The translations under genes and the position numbers were made by a program. The notes beneath the pieces were generated by a model. The model was not told where the DNA came from. It saw only the letters and a program-made list of their open reading frames with translations, and did not search any database. A DNA stretch of 5,303 nt from Maribacter sp. Its GTDB lineage: Bacteria > Bacteroidota > Bacteroidia > Flavobacteriales > Flavobacteriaceae. The DNA lies in the NCBI GenBank assembly GCA_013001935.1, contig JABDKZ010000306.1, positions 1 through 5,303 of the forward strand, given 5' to 3'. Below are positions 1 to 5,303 of this stretch, one piece after another. Positions within the stretch are counted from its first letter, which is position 1, and each line of letters opens with the position of its first letter.

Positions 1-391
1 TATTCGAATGTAATATATGGGAAACAACGGCTTCTAAATCTTCAGTGGCACCAGAATGATAGGAGCGATATAAGTTGTTCATTTCTCCGCTACAGCCTCT
101 AAAATTAACTGCACAGGCATCATATCCATTGAAATTGCCCAGTTTGGCACTTCCGGTAATATAGGGTCTTTGGGCATGACCCTCTAAACCATGAAGAAGA
201 ATCATTACTTTATTGGTTGCCTTTGATGAAAAACTCCAGTCCAAATCCAAGAAATCACCATCAGTTAAACGTATTCTTTCACGCTCTTGGACAACGCCAT
301 CAACTTTTCTGACCAATCCTGAAAAAAAGGTCGCAACATGGCCATTTTTAAATGGGAATGGTGGATTATAATCTGAAGTAATTAACGGCAT
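1..391 (-). CDS. YheT-family alpha/beta hydrolase, N-terminal part (runs off left edge)
   Basis: I see the first 130 codons, with the C-terminal part outside the window. The protein fits the YheT/COG0429 branch of alpha/beta-fold hydrolases. The N-terminus has the NPPFPFKNGHVAT block, which places a 'FxNGH' element at residues 14-18. A strand followed by HGLEG at 67-71 is the usual oxyanion-hole loop. The segment NFRGCSGE at 96-103, then YHSG at 111-114 and a TEDL helix, is the family signature. The nucleophile serine and the rest of the triad would lie downstream, so activity cannot be judged here. Members are probably cytoplasmic esterases or acyl hydrolases, but the substrate is not known for most of them. 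The ATG at 389-391 is preceded by A-rich AAAGAAATA and lies 26 bp after the stop of the nitronate monooxygenase-like gene, so the two are probably co-transcribed. The reading frame is intact throughout. Confidence 0.9.
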   Translation of the reverse strand, partial: MPLITSDYNPPFPFKNGHVATFFSGLVRKVDGVVQERERIRLTDGDFLDLDWSFSSKATNKVMILLHGLEGHAQRPYITGSAKLGNFNGYDACAVNFRGCSGEMNNLYRSYHSGATEDLEAVVSHILHSN

Positions 392-417
392 TATTTCTTT
401 AAATAGATTTTTTTGGA

Positions 418-1392
418 TTATTTGGGATAAGTCTCCAATAGTTTAGTTTGCGCTTCAATTGCTGATTTAAATTCCGATTTCAAGGCATCTACCAATACTG
501 AAACCGGCAATACATTTTCAATGGTTGTCACTCCCTGCCCGGCGGACCAAATGGTTTTCCAGGCCTTGGCCTCTGTATCCATTTCTTTGCCGAAATCTAT
601 TTTGGTGTCTTTTTTCAAATCTTCCTCTGTAATCCCTGCCGCTTTTAAACTGGCTCCCAAGAAATTAGCATGTACCCCTGAAATTGATGCAGTATAGATT
701 ACATCACTTGCGCCCGAATCAATGATCATTTTCTTATAATCATCTGTTGCTTTGCTTTCTTTAACATTGATGAATCGTGTACCCATATAAGCCAGATCTG
801 CTCCCATTTGCAAAGCGGAGGCAATGTCTCTTCCTGTGCTTATGCAACCTGAAAGTATAATGGTCTTATCATAGAATTTTTTAACCTCCGCAACCAAGCT
901 CATTGGGTTTATGGTTCCCGCATGACCACCTGCCCCAGCGGCAACCAAGATGAGTCCGTCAACTCCAGCCCCGGCAGCTTTTTGCGCATGTCTTTTCTTG
1001 ATTACATCGTGAAAAACGAGTCCTCCATAACTATGTATGGCATCAACCACTTGGGAGACGGCACCAAGGGAAGTGATTATCAAAGGAACACGATGTTTTA
1101 CACAGAGTTTTATATCGGCCTCTAATCGTGGATTTGTTTGGTGTACAATAAGATTCACCCCAAATGGAGCGGCCTTCTTACCGGTCTCTTTTTCAAAAGT
1201 CGCTAAGGCGGTCTTAATTTCGATGAGCCATTCCTCAAAACCTTCGCTCGTACGTTGGTTAAGTGCAGGGAAGGTGCCTACAATACCATTTTTGCAACAT
1301 TCAATCACTAATTTTGGTCCTGAAATCAAAAACATTGGTGCCGCAATGGCCGGTAGGGAAAGGTCTTTTATAAAAGGTGCTTTACTGCTCAT
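418..1392 (-). CDS. Nitronate monooxygenase-like FMN-dependent TIM-barrel oxidoreductase
   Basis: This 324-residue protein has the layout of the nitronate monooxygenase (2-nitropropane dioxygenase) family, FMN enzymes that oxidise alkyl nitronates with O2 to carbonyl compounds and nitrite. Visible markers are AAPM at residues 17-20 (first barrel strand, flavin contact), GVN at 78-80, ITSLG at 106-110, and AGAGGHAG at 152-159 with H157 as the likely catalytic or flavin-adjacent histidine. SGCISTGRDI at 181-190, LQMGAD at 194-199 and MGTRF at 203-207 form the FMN phosphate site. A C-terminal WSAGQGV at 282-288 is also typical. Length is normal for the family. The physiological substrate cannot be told from sequence: family members also include quinone reductases and enoyl reductase-like enzymes. 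It has no signal peptide and should be cytoplasmic. The ATG at 1390-1392 is the natural start. A YheT-like hydrolase follows 26 bp downstream. Confidence 0.9.
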   Translation of the reverse strand: MSSKAPFIKDLSLPAIAAPMFLISGPKLVIECCKNGIVGTFPALNQRTSEGFEEWLIEIKTALATFEKETGKKAAPFGVNLIVHQTNPRLEADIKLCVKHRVPLIITSLGAVSQVVDAIHSYGGLVFHDVIKKRHAQKAAGAGVDGLILVAAGAGGHAGTINPMSLVAEVKKFYDKTIILSGCISTGRDIASALQMGADLAYMGTRFINVKESKATDDYKKMIIDSGASDVIYTASISGVHANFLGASLKAAGITEEDLKKDTKIDFGKEMDTEAKAWKTIWSAGQGVTTIENVLPVSVLVDALKSEFKSAIEAQTKLLETYPK

Positions 1393-1454
1393 AATTTGAT
1401 TTTATTGTTTTAAAAGTAGGAATAAATTCTTTCCGGAACCTATTCACGGTTTTC

Positions 1455-1462
1455 CAAAACTA
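1455..1462 (-). promoter_or_regulatory. Candidate -7 promoter element for the nitronate monooxygenase-like gene
   Basis: On the minus strand this reads TAGTTTTG, a full match to the Bacteroidota sigma-A -7 consensus TAnnTTTG. Transcription would begin roughly 5-7 bases further on, giving a leader of about 55 nt before the ATG at 1392. No TTG/TTTG -33 element is seen at the expected 19-21 bp distance. That position is occupied by a 14-bp palindrome instead, so this may be a promoter that depends on an activator, or simply a chance match in AT-rich DNA. Confidence 0.45.
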
Positions 1463-1479
1463 TGGTATTTTTACGATTC

Positions 1480-1493
1480 TTATGCATGCATAA
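1480..1493. repeat. 14-bp perfect palindrome, candidate operator
   Basis: The sequence TTATGCATGCATAA is identical to its own reverse complement and lies in the 142-bp gap between the EamA permease gene and the nitronate monooxygenase-like gene. It overlaps the place where the -33 element of the downstream minus-strand promoter would be, which suits a binding site for a dimeric regulator. With no loop it is not a good terminator hairpin. No regulator gene is present in the window. Confidence 0.45.
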
Positions 1494-1534
1494 TAAAATA
1501 ATTGGACGAGAATGTTTAGAAAAGAGTTTGATGA

Positions 1535-2434
1535 TTACTTTGTACCTGACAGCTGGGTTCTTCTACTGGATAAGTATACGCCAACTAAAACCATCAATGC
1601 AGCTAAAATCTTTATGGTTGTTAAAGTGTCCTTTCCCATTGCTATGGCGAAAATAATTCCAAGAATGGGTTGCACATAAATAAAAGCACTTAGAGTAGAA
1701 GCTTTTAATTGCGTTAGGGCATAAATATTGAAGAGATAGGTGCAAAAAGTAGTGCCGATGATTACAAAGACAATCCGCCAAATAATATCGAAAGGTAAAA
1801 GCGCCCATTCTATTTCAGTTAGCTCTTGATATCCGAAAGGCAGGCATATGAGAATTCCCAATAAAAAAAGCCATTTCATAAAAGTAAATGGATGGTATTT
1901 TGAAATCAATATTTTAGCTAATATCAAATAGGTGCCATAAAAGACCGAATTCATTAGAATCAAAAAATTGCCCAGCGGAATATTCGGTGCGTCCTGTCTT
2001 ATTTCAGCACCAAATAGTATCAAACCCAAAGCGCCAATCAGCCCGATAAAAATACCCAGAACTTTTCTTTGGGTAATTTTTTCCTTGATCAAAACGGCAG
2101 ACATAATCAAAACGATTATGGGCGTAGTGGTTATCAAAACGGCACTATTTATAGGTGTTGAAAGCGAAAGGCCCTTAAAGAAAACCAACATATTCACCCC
2201 CATACCCAATATGGCACAAATAAGCATGCGTAGATAATCCTTTTTTTCTATTTTTTCCTTAGGTCCGAAAATAGAAATAACCCAAAACAAGGCGGCTGCA
2301 CCAATGACCCTCAACATCACAAAACCGAAGGCTCCGACATAGTGCGGCATTACCCCTTTGGCTATGGTATGGTTGAGACCATAAATGCTGGTTGCACCAA
2401 TAGCAGCCAGAATGGCTAGGGTTCTTTTACTCAA
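1535..2434 (-). CDS. EamA/DMT-superfamily permease (ten membrane segments)
   Basis: This 299-residue integral membrane protein has two EamA repeats of five helices each. Hydrophobic segments fall at about 5-27, 33-54, 68-88, 95-116, 123-142, 153-174, 184-201, 218-240, 247-267 and 271-289. Typical repeat endings are visible: TTPIIVLIMSAVLIKEKIT at 103-121 in the first half, and VQPILGIIFA at 254-263 followed by a final helix ending in GVYLSSRR in the second. The family moves small metabolites, amino acids or drugs across the inner membrane, commonly as exporters. The substrate is not predictable here. The start is TTG at 2432-2434: an in-frame stop lies a few codons upstream, and the first internal Met (residue 29) would remove helix 1. 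The TTGA overlap with the ArsC/Spx-like stop implies translational coupling. No terminator hairpin is visible after the stop. Confidence 0.92.
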   Translation of the reverse strand: MSKRTLAILAAIGATSIYGLNHTIAKGVMPHYVGAFGFVMLRVIGAAALFWVISIFGPKEKIEKKDYLRMLICAILGMGVNMLVFFKGLSLSTPINSAVLITTTPIIVLIMSAVLIKEKITQRKVLGIFIGLIGALGLILFGAEIRQDAPNIPLGNFLILMNSVFYGTYLILAKILISKYHPFTFMKWLFLLGILICLPFGYQELTEIEWALLPFDIIWRIVFVIIGTTFCTYLFNIYALTQLKASTLSAFIYVQPILGIIFAIAMGKDTLTTIKILAALMVLVGVYLSSRRTQLSGTK

Positions 2435-2784
2435 GAGTGGATAGTTTCTTTAGCTGTTTCAATTACTTTTTTACTGTTCCCAATGAATATTTTATTGTTG
2501 AAAAGAATGACGGGTCGCTTTAAAAAAGTGTAGTGCTCTAAAATTAGATTTTTGTAATCTACTTCGGAAAGCGACTTTGTTGCCAACCCTTTTTCTTTAT
2601 ACAATCTTGCCCTCTTGCTAAACAACGCCTCAAAACTGCCCGATACGGTTTTCATTTCGTTCAATTGGGCGTTGGTCATTGCTTCGGTCTTTATGTCCTG
2701 TAATTCAAATCCGTCTAAGGGCTGTAATTCCTTCAAAATTCGTTTGCAAGTGTCGCAGCTGCTTAGATAGTATATTTTTTTCAT
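2431..2784 (-). CDS. ArsC/Spx/YffB-like thioredoxin-fold protein with CDTC motif
   Basis: This is a 117-residue cytoplasmic protein of the arsenate reductase-like family. It opens with a short strand and SSCDTCKR, giving C10 and C13 as a CxxC pair. In ArsC the position equivalent to C10 is the catalytic cysteine, while Spx proteins also carry CxxC at 10 and 13. Further family marks are the SGSFEALFSKRARLYKE region (48-64), with arginines R58 and R60, and KRPVILFNNKIFIGNSKK (89-106), the conserved 'RP...G' strand pair near the end. True arsenate reduction is not supported by context: no arsR, arsenite exporter or arsenical gene is nearby. A thiol redox or adaptor role like Spx/YffB is equally possible. 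It is first in the minus-strand block and overlaps the permease start by four bases. The ATG at 2782-2784 is the natural start. Confidence 0.85.
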   Translation of the reverse strand: MKKIYYLSSCDTCKRILKELQPLDGFELQDIKTEAMTNAQLNEMKTVSGSFEALFSKRARLYKEKGLATKSLSEVDYKNLILEHYTFLKRPVILFNNKIFIGNSKKVIETAKETIHS

Positions 2785-2813
2785 CGGTAGTATTGTTAGG
2801 GTCTAAAATTAAT

Positions 2814-2846
2814 CACTTGTAGTTTACGTCTTTTTCTTTGGACAAA
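2814..2846 (-). promoter_or_regulatory. Possible promoter for the ArsC-like/EamA gene pair
   Basis: On the minus strand TTTG (2846-2843) is followed after 21 bp by TACAAGTG (2821-2814), a 6 of 8 match to TAnnTTTG. Transcription would begin near 2807 and leave a leader of about 20 nt. The -33 TTTG is one arm of the 18-bp interrupted palindrome at 2833-2850. The match is imperfect, and the call rests on spacing and position. Confidence 0.3.
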
Positions 2847-2850
2847 GAAA
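2833..2850. repeat. 18-bp interrupted palindrome in a divergent intergenic region
   Basis: Two perfectly complementary 8-bp arms, TTTCTTTG and CAAAGAAA, are separated by GA. The site sits in the 108-bp gap between the minus-strand ArsC-like gene and the plus-strand DinB-like gene, so it is placed to affect both. A two-base loop is unlikely to form a hairpin in RNA, which favours a protein-binding site over a terminator. I cannot name a regulator for it. Confidence 0.45.
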
Positions 2851-2892
2851 CCCAATTTCACTGGAAAGTTCTATTTTTATCCCTATCTAAAA

Positions 2893-3369
2893 TTGAACAT
2901 CTTGGAAAAAATATTCAATATTACGCTTCAGAACCGCAAGATACTCTATAAGATTCTTACCGGTACTCCCAAGGATCAATTGCTAAAAGTACCCGATGGC
3001 TACCGAAATAATATATGGTGGAATATTGCCCATGTCGTGGTTACGCAACAATTATTGGTCTATAATTTAAGTGGGCATAAAATGAAGGTTCCCAATGAAC
3101 TTGTAGAGAAATTCAGGAAGGGAACCGTTCCCGATGGAACAGCTACCGATGAGGAAATGGATAGGATCAAGGGATTCCTGTTTTCAACGGTCGAGTGGGC
3201 ACAAGAAGATTATGAAAATGGTGTTTTTCAGGAATTTAACGAATATACCACAAGTGCAAAAGTCACTTTGAAGGATATTGAAGATGCCATCGCATTCAAT
3301 ATGTTTCATGAAGGCTTGCATCTAGGGGTAATCCTGTCGCTTGAAAAAATGCTAATAGGCGAAATCTAA
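2893..3369 (+). CDS. DinB/YfiT-like four-helix putative metalloprotein
   Basis: This 158-residue protein fits the DinB_2 type of the DinB/YfiT superfamily, compact four-helix bundles that bind a divalent metal through three histidines. The triad is visible: H47 in WNIAHVV, and H139 and H143 in FHEGLHLG. The PDGYRNNIWWNIAH block (34-47) is characteristic. Some superfamily members are thiol-dependent S-transferases (bacillithiol or mycothiol), but no specific reaction can be assigned here. No signal peptide is present, so it is likely cytoplasmic. The start is probably TTG at 2893, giving MNILEK: the frame is open upstream to a stop at 2797 with no in-frame ATG. A second TTG at 2902 would shorten it by three residues. 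It is monocistronic, divergent from the ArsC-like gene and ends 2 bp from the convergent lipoprotein gene. Confidence 0.88.
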   Translation: MNILEKIFNITLQNRKILYKILTGTPKDQLLKVPDGYRNNIWWNIAHVVVTQQLLVYNLSGHKMKVPNELVEKFRKGTVPDGTATDEEMDRIKGFLFSTVEWAQEDYENGVFQEFNEYTTSAKVTLKDIEDAIAFNMFHEGLHLGVILSLEKMLIGEI

Positions 3370-3371
3370 GA

Positions 3372-4115
3372 TTAAGACTTCACTTTCTTAGTTAAATACT
3401 TTTTCACCTCGTCATAGGGCAAGACCAATTCAATGGCGCCATCGGCATAGGAAGCTACCTCATATTGGTTATAGAGTAAGACCAATCCTTTTTCGGTAAA
3501 CCCTATATTCTCTGGCAGATAAAATTCATCCTGTTCAAACATAAACCCTGTGCTATTGATGGGATTATTGGTAGGTATATCCTCTTGCATACGAAATTTT
3601 GCTTCAGCGAAATTCTTAAAATGTTCTTGGTCCTTGAAAAGCTCCCAGTTTTCAATCTCTTTTCCTTTGCGTTTGTCAAAGTTCAAAAAATTGCGAGTCG
3701 TATATCCGTGGGCTCCTCCAGTGAAAAGATAAGAATTCAACGCGATGGTGATGGTATTTTTGTCCTCGAAGGAAACAACTCCCCTAATTTTTGCCTCCCA
3801 TCCTGCTGTTTCATCAGGATACAGCTTATTAAGTTCCTCATAGCCTTTTTTAAAGGATTGAATAGCTTCCAAGATTGATGTTGCTTCAATCTCATCATCA
3901 AAAGCCAAGAGTGAAATCAGTTCTTCCTCAAGGGCGGTATTAATGGTCTCTGTAAGTTTTGATTGTTCCAGGGCCTTGGGGATTTCAATCGAAATATTAG
4001 GGCACTCCGGACAGGCATTTTCGGAAATCGTATAGGGCTCAAAGATAAGTCGGTGGTCAGCGTTGCAACCTATAAGCAATAGAAATAGGAGTAAAAGGCG
4101 AATTGGGGTTTTCAT
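3372..4115 (-). CDS. DUF4163/DUF3298-type lipoprotein (PdaC/RsiV-like)
   Basis: This 247-residue protein carries a type II signal peptide: KTPIR, a leucine-rich hydrophobic core, then the lipobox LIGC with lipidated C17. The mature part matches the two-part DUF4163 plus DUF3298 layout. An N-terminal region (about 27-130) contains the ISIEIPKA strand and ends in YLFTGGAHGYTT (129-140), a hallmark of the family. The C-terminal region (about 145-243) ends in a strand plus LPYDEVKKYL (232-241). These domains occur in Bacillus PdaC and anti-sigma factor RsiV, where they bind peptidoglycan-related ligands or lysozyme. In Bacteroidota most copies are uncharacterised lipoproteins. No deacetylase domain is fused here. 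It should be anchored in the outer membrane, with the side not determinable. An extra pair, C35 and C38 (CPEC), follows the lipidated cysteine. The ATG at 4113-4115 places the signal peptide correctly. Confidence 0.88.
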   Translation of the reverse strand: MKTPIRLLLLFLLLIGCNADHRLIFEPYTISENACPECPNISIEIPKALEQSKLTETINTALEEELISLLAFDDEIEATSILEAIQSFKKGYEELNKLYPDETAGWEAKIRGVVSFEDKNTITIALNSYLFTGGAHGYTTRNFLNFDKRKGKEIENWELFKDQEHFKNFAEAKFRMQEDIPTNNPINSTGFMFEQDEFYLPENIGFTEKGLVLLYNQYEVASYADGAIELVLPYDEVKKYLTKKVKS

Positions 4116-4138
4116 CGGGTTCTTGTGTTTTGATGGTA

Positions 4139-4168
4139 CTAAATTACAGCTTCATTGTTATCTCCAAA
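4139..4168 (-). promoter_or_regulatory. Possible promoter for the lipoprotein gene
   Basis: On the minus strand TTTG (4168-4165, inside the loop of the inverted repeat) is followed after 18 bp by TAATTTAG (4146-4139), which differs from TAnnTTTG at one defined position. It would give a leader of about 15-20 nt. Spacing is one base short of the usual range, so the call is tentative. It overlaps the divergent promoter of the PLP-enzyme gene. Confidence 0.3.
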
Positions 4169-4178
4169 AGATAACGAT
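4154..4178. repeat. 25-bp imperfect inverted repeat, candidate operator
   Basis: The arms ATTGTTATCT (4154-4163) and AGATAACGAT (4169-4178) are complementary at 9 of 10 positions and flank the 5-base spacer CCAAA. The inner 7 bp of each arm are a perfect match. It fills the space between the -33 and -7 elements of the plus-strand promoter and also overlaps the putative minus-strand promoter, a typical placement for a repressor site controlling divergent genes. Because it begins upstream of the predicted start of transcription on both strands, it is unlikely to act as an RNA hairpin. Confidence 0.5.
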
Positions 4179-4185
4179 ACATTTG
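4155..4185 (+). promoter_or_regulatory. Bacteroidota-type promoter for the cystathionine gamma-synthase family gene
   Basis: TTG at 4155-4157 is separated by 20 bp from TACATTTG at 4178-4185, a full match to the Bacteroidota -33/-7 arrangement (TTG or TTTG, 19-21 bp, TAnnTTTG). Transcription would start around 4190, leaving a leader of about 25 nt before the ATG at 4215. This is the best promoter in the window. Confidence 0.6.
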
Positions 4186-4214
4186 TATTGAATCTGTCTT
4201 TAATATTATGACTT

Positions 4215-5303
4215 ATGGGAAGAAAAGATTTAAAATTCAATAGTAAAACCATTCATGGCGGTCAAGAACCAGATAAGGCCTATGGTGCCGTAATGCCTCC
4301 AATTTACCAAACTTCAACTTATGCACAAACCACACCTGGAGGACATAAGGGGTTTGAGTATTCACGAAGTGCCAATCCTACCCGAACTGCTTTGGAAAAT
4401 GCTTTGGCAAGTATTGAAAATGGTACCTACGGACTTGCTTTCGCCAGCGGTCTGGCGGCTATGGATGCAGTAATTAAGTTACTGAATCCTGGGGACGAGG
4501 TCGTTTCCACCAACGATTTATATGGAGGCAGTTATAGACTTTTCAAACAAGTTTTCGAGAAATATGGGATTACCTTTCATTTTATCGGGATGCAGGATCC
4601 AAAGAAAATTGAGGGGTATATCACCGATAAGACCAAACTGATTTGGGTTGAAACGCCTACTAACCCCATGATGAATATCATAGATATTAAAGCGGTTTCC
4701 CATCTTGCCAAAAAACATAAGCTACTCTTGGCGGTGGATAATACATTTGCTACACCCTATGTTCAATTGCCCTTGGATTTAGGGGCTGATATCGTAATGC
4801 ATTCTGCCACAAAATATTTGGGAGGTCATAGCGATGTTGTTGTTGGGGGTCTGGTGGTCAGGGACAAAGCATTGGCCGATCAATTGTATTTCATCCAAAA
4901 TGCAAGTGGCGCGGTCTGTGGTCCTATGGATAGTTTTTTAGTGCTACGGGGAATCAAGACCTTACATGTGCGTATGCAACGGCATTGTGAAAATGGTATT
5001 GCCATTGCCAAATACCTTGCCAACCATCCTAAAATAGAGAAAGTCTACTGGCCGGGATTTGAGGATCATCCCAATCACGATATTGCCAAAGAACAAATGA
5101 ACGGTTTTGGGGGAATGATCTCATTTATCACAAAAGGGAGCAACTATGAAGAAGCGATTAAGATCGTTGAGCGGTTACAATTATTTACTTTGGCCGAATC
5201 GTTGGGGGGAGTGGAAAGTTTGGCGGGCCATCCAGCAAGTATGACCCATGCCAGTATTCCTAAGGAAGAACGGGAAAAAAGTGGGGTTGTAGATGCCTTG
5301 ATT
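4215..5303 (+). CDS. Cystathionine gamma-synthase/gamma-lyase family PLP enzyme, partial (runs off right edge)
   Basis: Exactly 363 codons are visible; family members are about 380-390 residues, so only the last 20 or so are missing. It belongs to the Cys/Met metabolism PLP family (fold type I). Key residues: Y49 and R51 in EYSRSANPTR, which contact the cofactor phosphate of the neighbouring subunit; ASGLAA at 77-82; Y103 in NDLYGG, which stacks on the PLP ring; D175 in VDNTFATP, which pairs with the pyridine nitrogen; and K200 in SATKYLGGHSD, the Schiff-base lysine. AESLGGVES (328-336) and HPASMTHASIP (339-349) are also typical. It works as a cytoplasmic tetramer in transsulfuration, making cystathionine from an activated homoserine and cysteine, or splitting it to cysteine. 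The two roles are hard to separate by sequence. The ATG at 4215 is chosen over the out-of-frame ATG at 4208, which hits a stop after 11 codons. Confidence 0.93.
   Translation, partial: MGRKDLKFNSKTIHGGQEPDKAYGAVMPPIYQTSTYAQTTPGGHKGFEYSRSANPTRTALENALASIENGTYGLAFASGLAAMDAVIKLLNPGDEVVSTNDLYGGSYRLFKQVFEKYGITFHFIGMQDPKKIEGYITDKTKLIWVETPTNPMMNIIDIKAVSHLAKKHKLLLAVDNTFATPYVQLPLDLGADIVMHSATKYLGGHSDVVVGGLVVRDKALADQLYFIQNASGAVCGPMDSFLVLRGIKTLHVRMQRHCENGIAIAKYLANHPKIEKVYWPGFEDHPNHDIAKEQMNGFGGMISFITKGSNYEEAIKIVERLQLFTLAESLGGVESLAGHPASMTHASIPKEEREKSGVVDALI

Noticed and set aside
922..1399. Plus-strand open frames opposite the nitronate monooxygenase-like gene
   Set aside because: They are antisense shadows of a well-conserved coding region, with no recognisable domains.
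1431..1438. TTCCGGAA 8-bp palindrome in the predicted leader of the nitronate monooxygenase-like gene
   Set aside because: An 8-bp palindrome is expected by chance at this scale and shows no further symmetry or riboswitch-like structure.
2431..2784. Arsenic resistance operon
   Set aside because: Only an ArsC-like fold is present. No ArsR, Acr3/ArsB or arsenic methylation gene is seen, and the neighbouring permease is of the EamA type.
3366..3391. Possible bidirectional terminator between the convergent genes
   Set aside because: The arms are only 6 bp, AT-rich, with a 14-base loop and no U-tract following on either strand.
3372..4115. Anti-sigma factor RsiV orthologue
   Set aside because: There is no N-terminal cytoplasmic sigma-binding region or transmembrane helix; the protein has a lipobox, and no sigma factor gene is adjacent.
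4208..4243. Short ORF starting at the first ATG downstream of the PLP-enzyme promoter (11 codons), overlapping the true start
   Set aside because: It is too short and has no composition or motif to suggest a leader peptide such as runs of Met or Cys codons. The ATG at 4215 gives the conserved protein.

Overview
The window looks like a chromosomal segment from a marine-type member of the Bacteroidota, most likely Flavobacteriaceae. The base composition is AT-rich and recognisable Shine-Dalgarno sequences are absent. Several intergenic regions carry the Bacteroidota-style -7 hexamer (TAnnTTTG), and the proteins have a flavobacterial character. This placement is inferred from the sequence alone.

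Layout, left to right. Four genes run on the minus strand between 2784 and 1. In order of transcription they are: a small ArsC/Spx-like thioredoxin-fold protein with a CDTC motif; a ten-helix EamA (DMT superfamily) permease whose TTG start overlaps the preceding stop; after a 142-bp gap, a nitronate monooxygenase-like FMN TIM-barrel enzyme; and 26 bp further on, a YheT-type alpha/beta hydrolase that is cut by the left edge. The 142-bp gap holds a -7 promoter element and a 14-bp perfect palindrome, so the second pair probably has its own control.

A 108-bp divergent region (2785-2892) with an 18-bp interrupted palindrome separates this block from a plus-strand DinB-like putative metalloprotein that starts at TTG. 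That gene converges, with a 2-bp gap, on a minus-strand lipoprotein with a DUF4163/DUF3298 (PdaC/RsiV-like) architecture. A second divergent region (4116-4214) carries a strong promoter with an imperfect 25-bp inverted repeat lying exactly between its -33 and -7 elements. It reads into a cystathionine gamma-synthase/gamma-lyase family PLP enzyme that runs off the right edge about 20 residues short of its usual end.

The genes are mostly housekeeping or accessory metabolism: transsulfuration or methionine metabolism, nitronate or flavin oxidation, a hydrolase, small-molecule export and thiol redox. I see no mobile elements, RNA genes, CRISPR arrays, phage genes or defence genes, and nothing that makes a convincing undescribed multi-gene system. 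The most interesting signals are the three dyad-symmetric sites in the regulatory regions.
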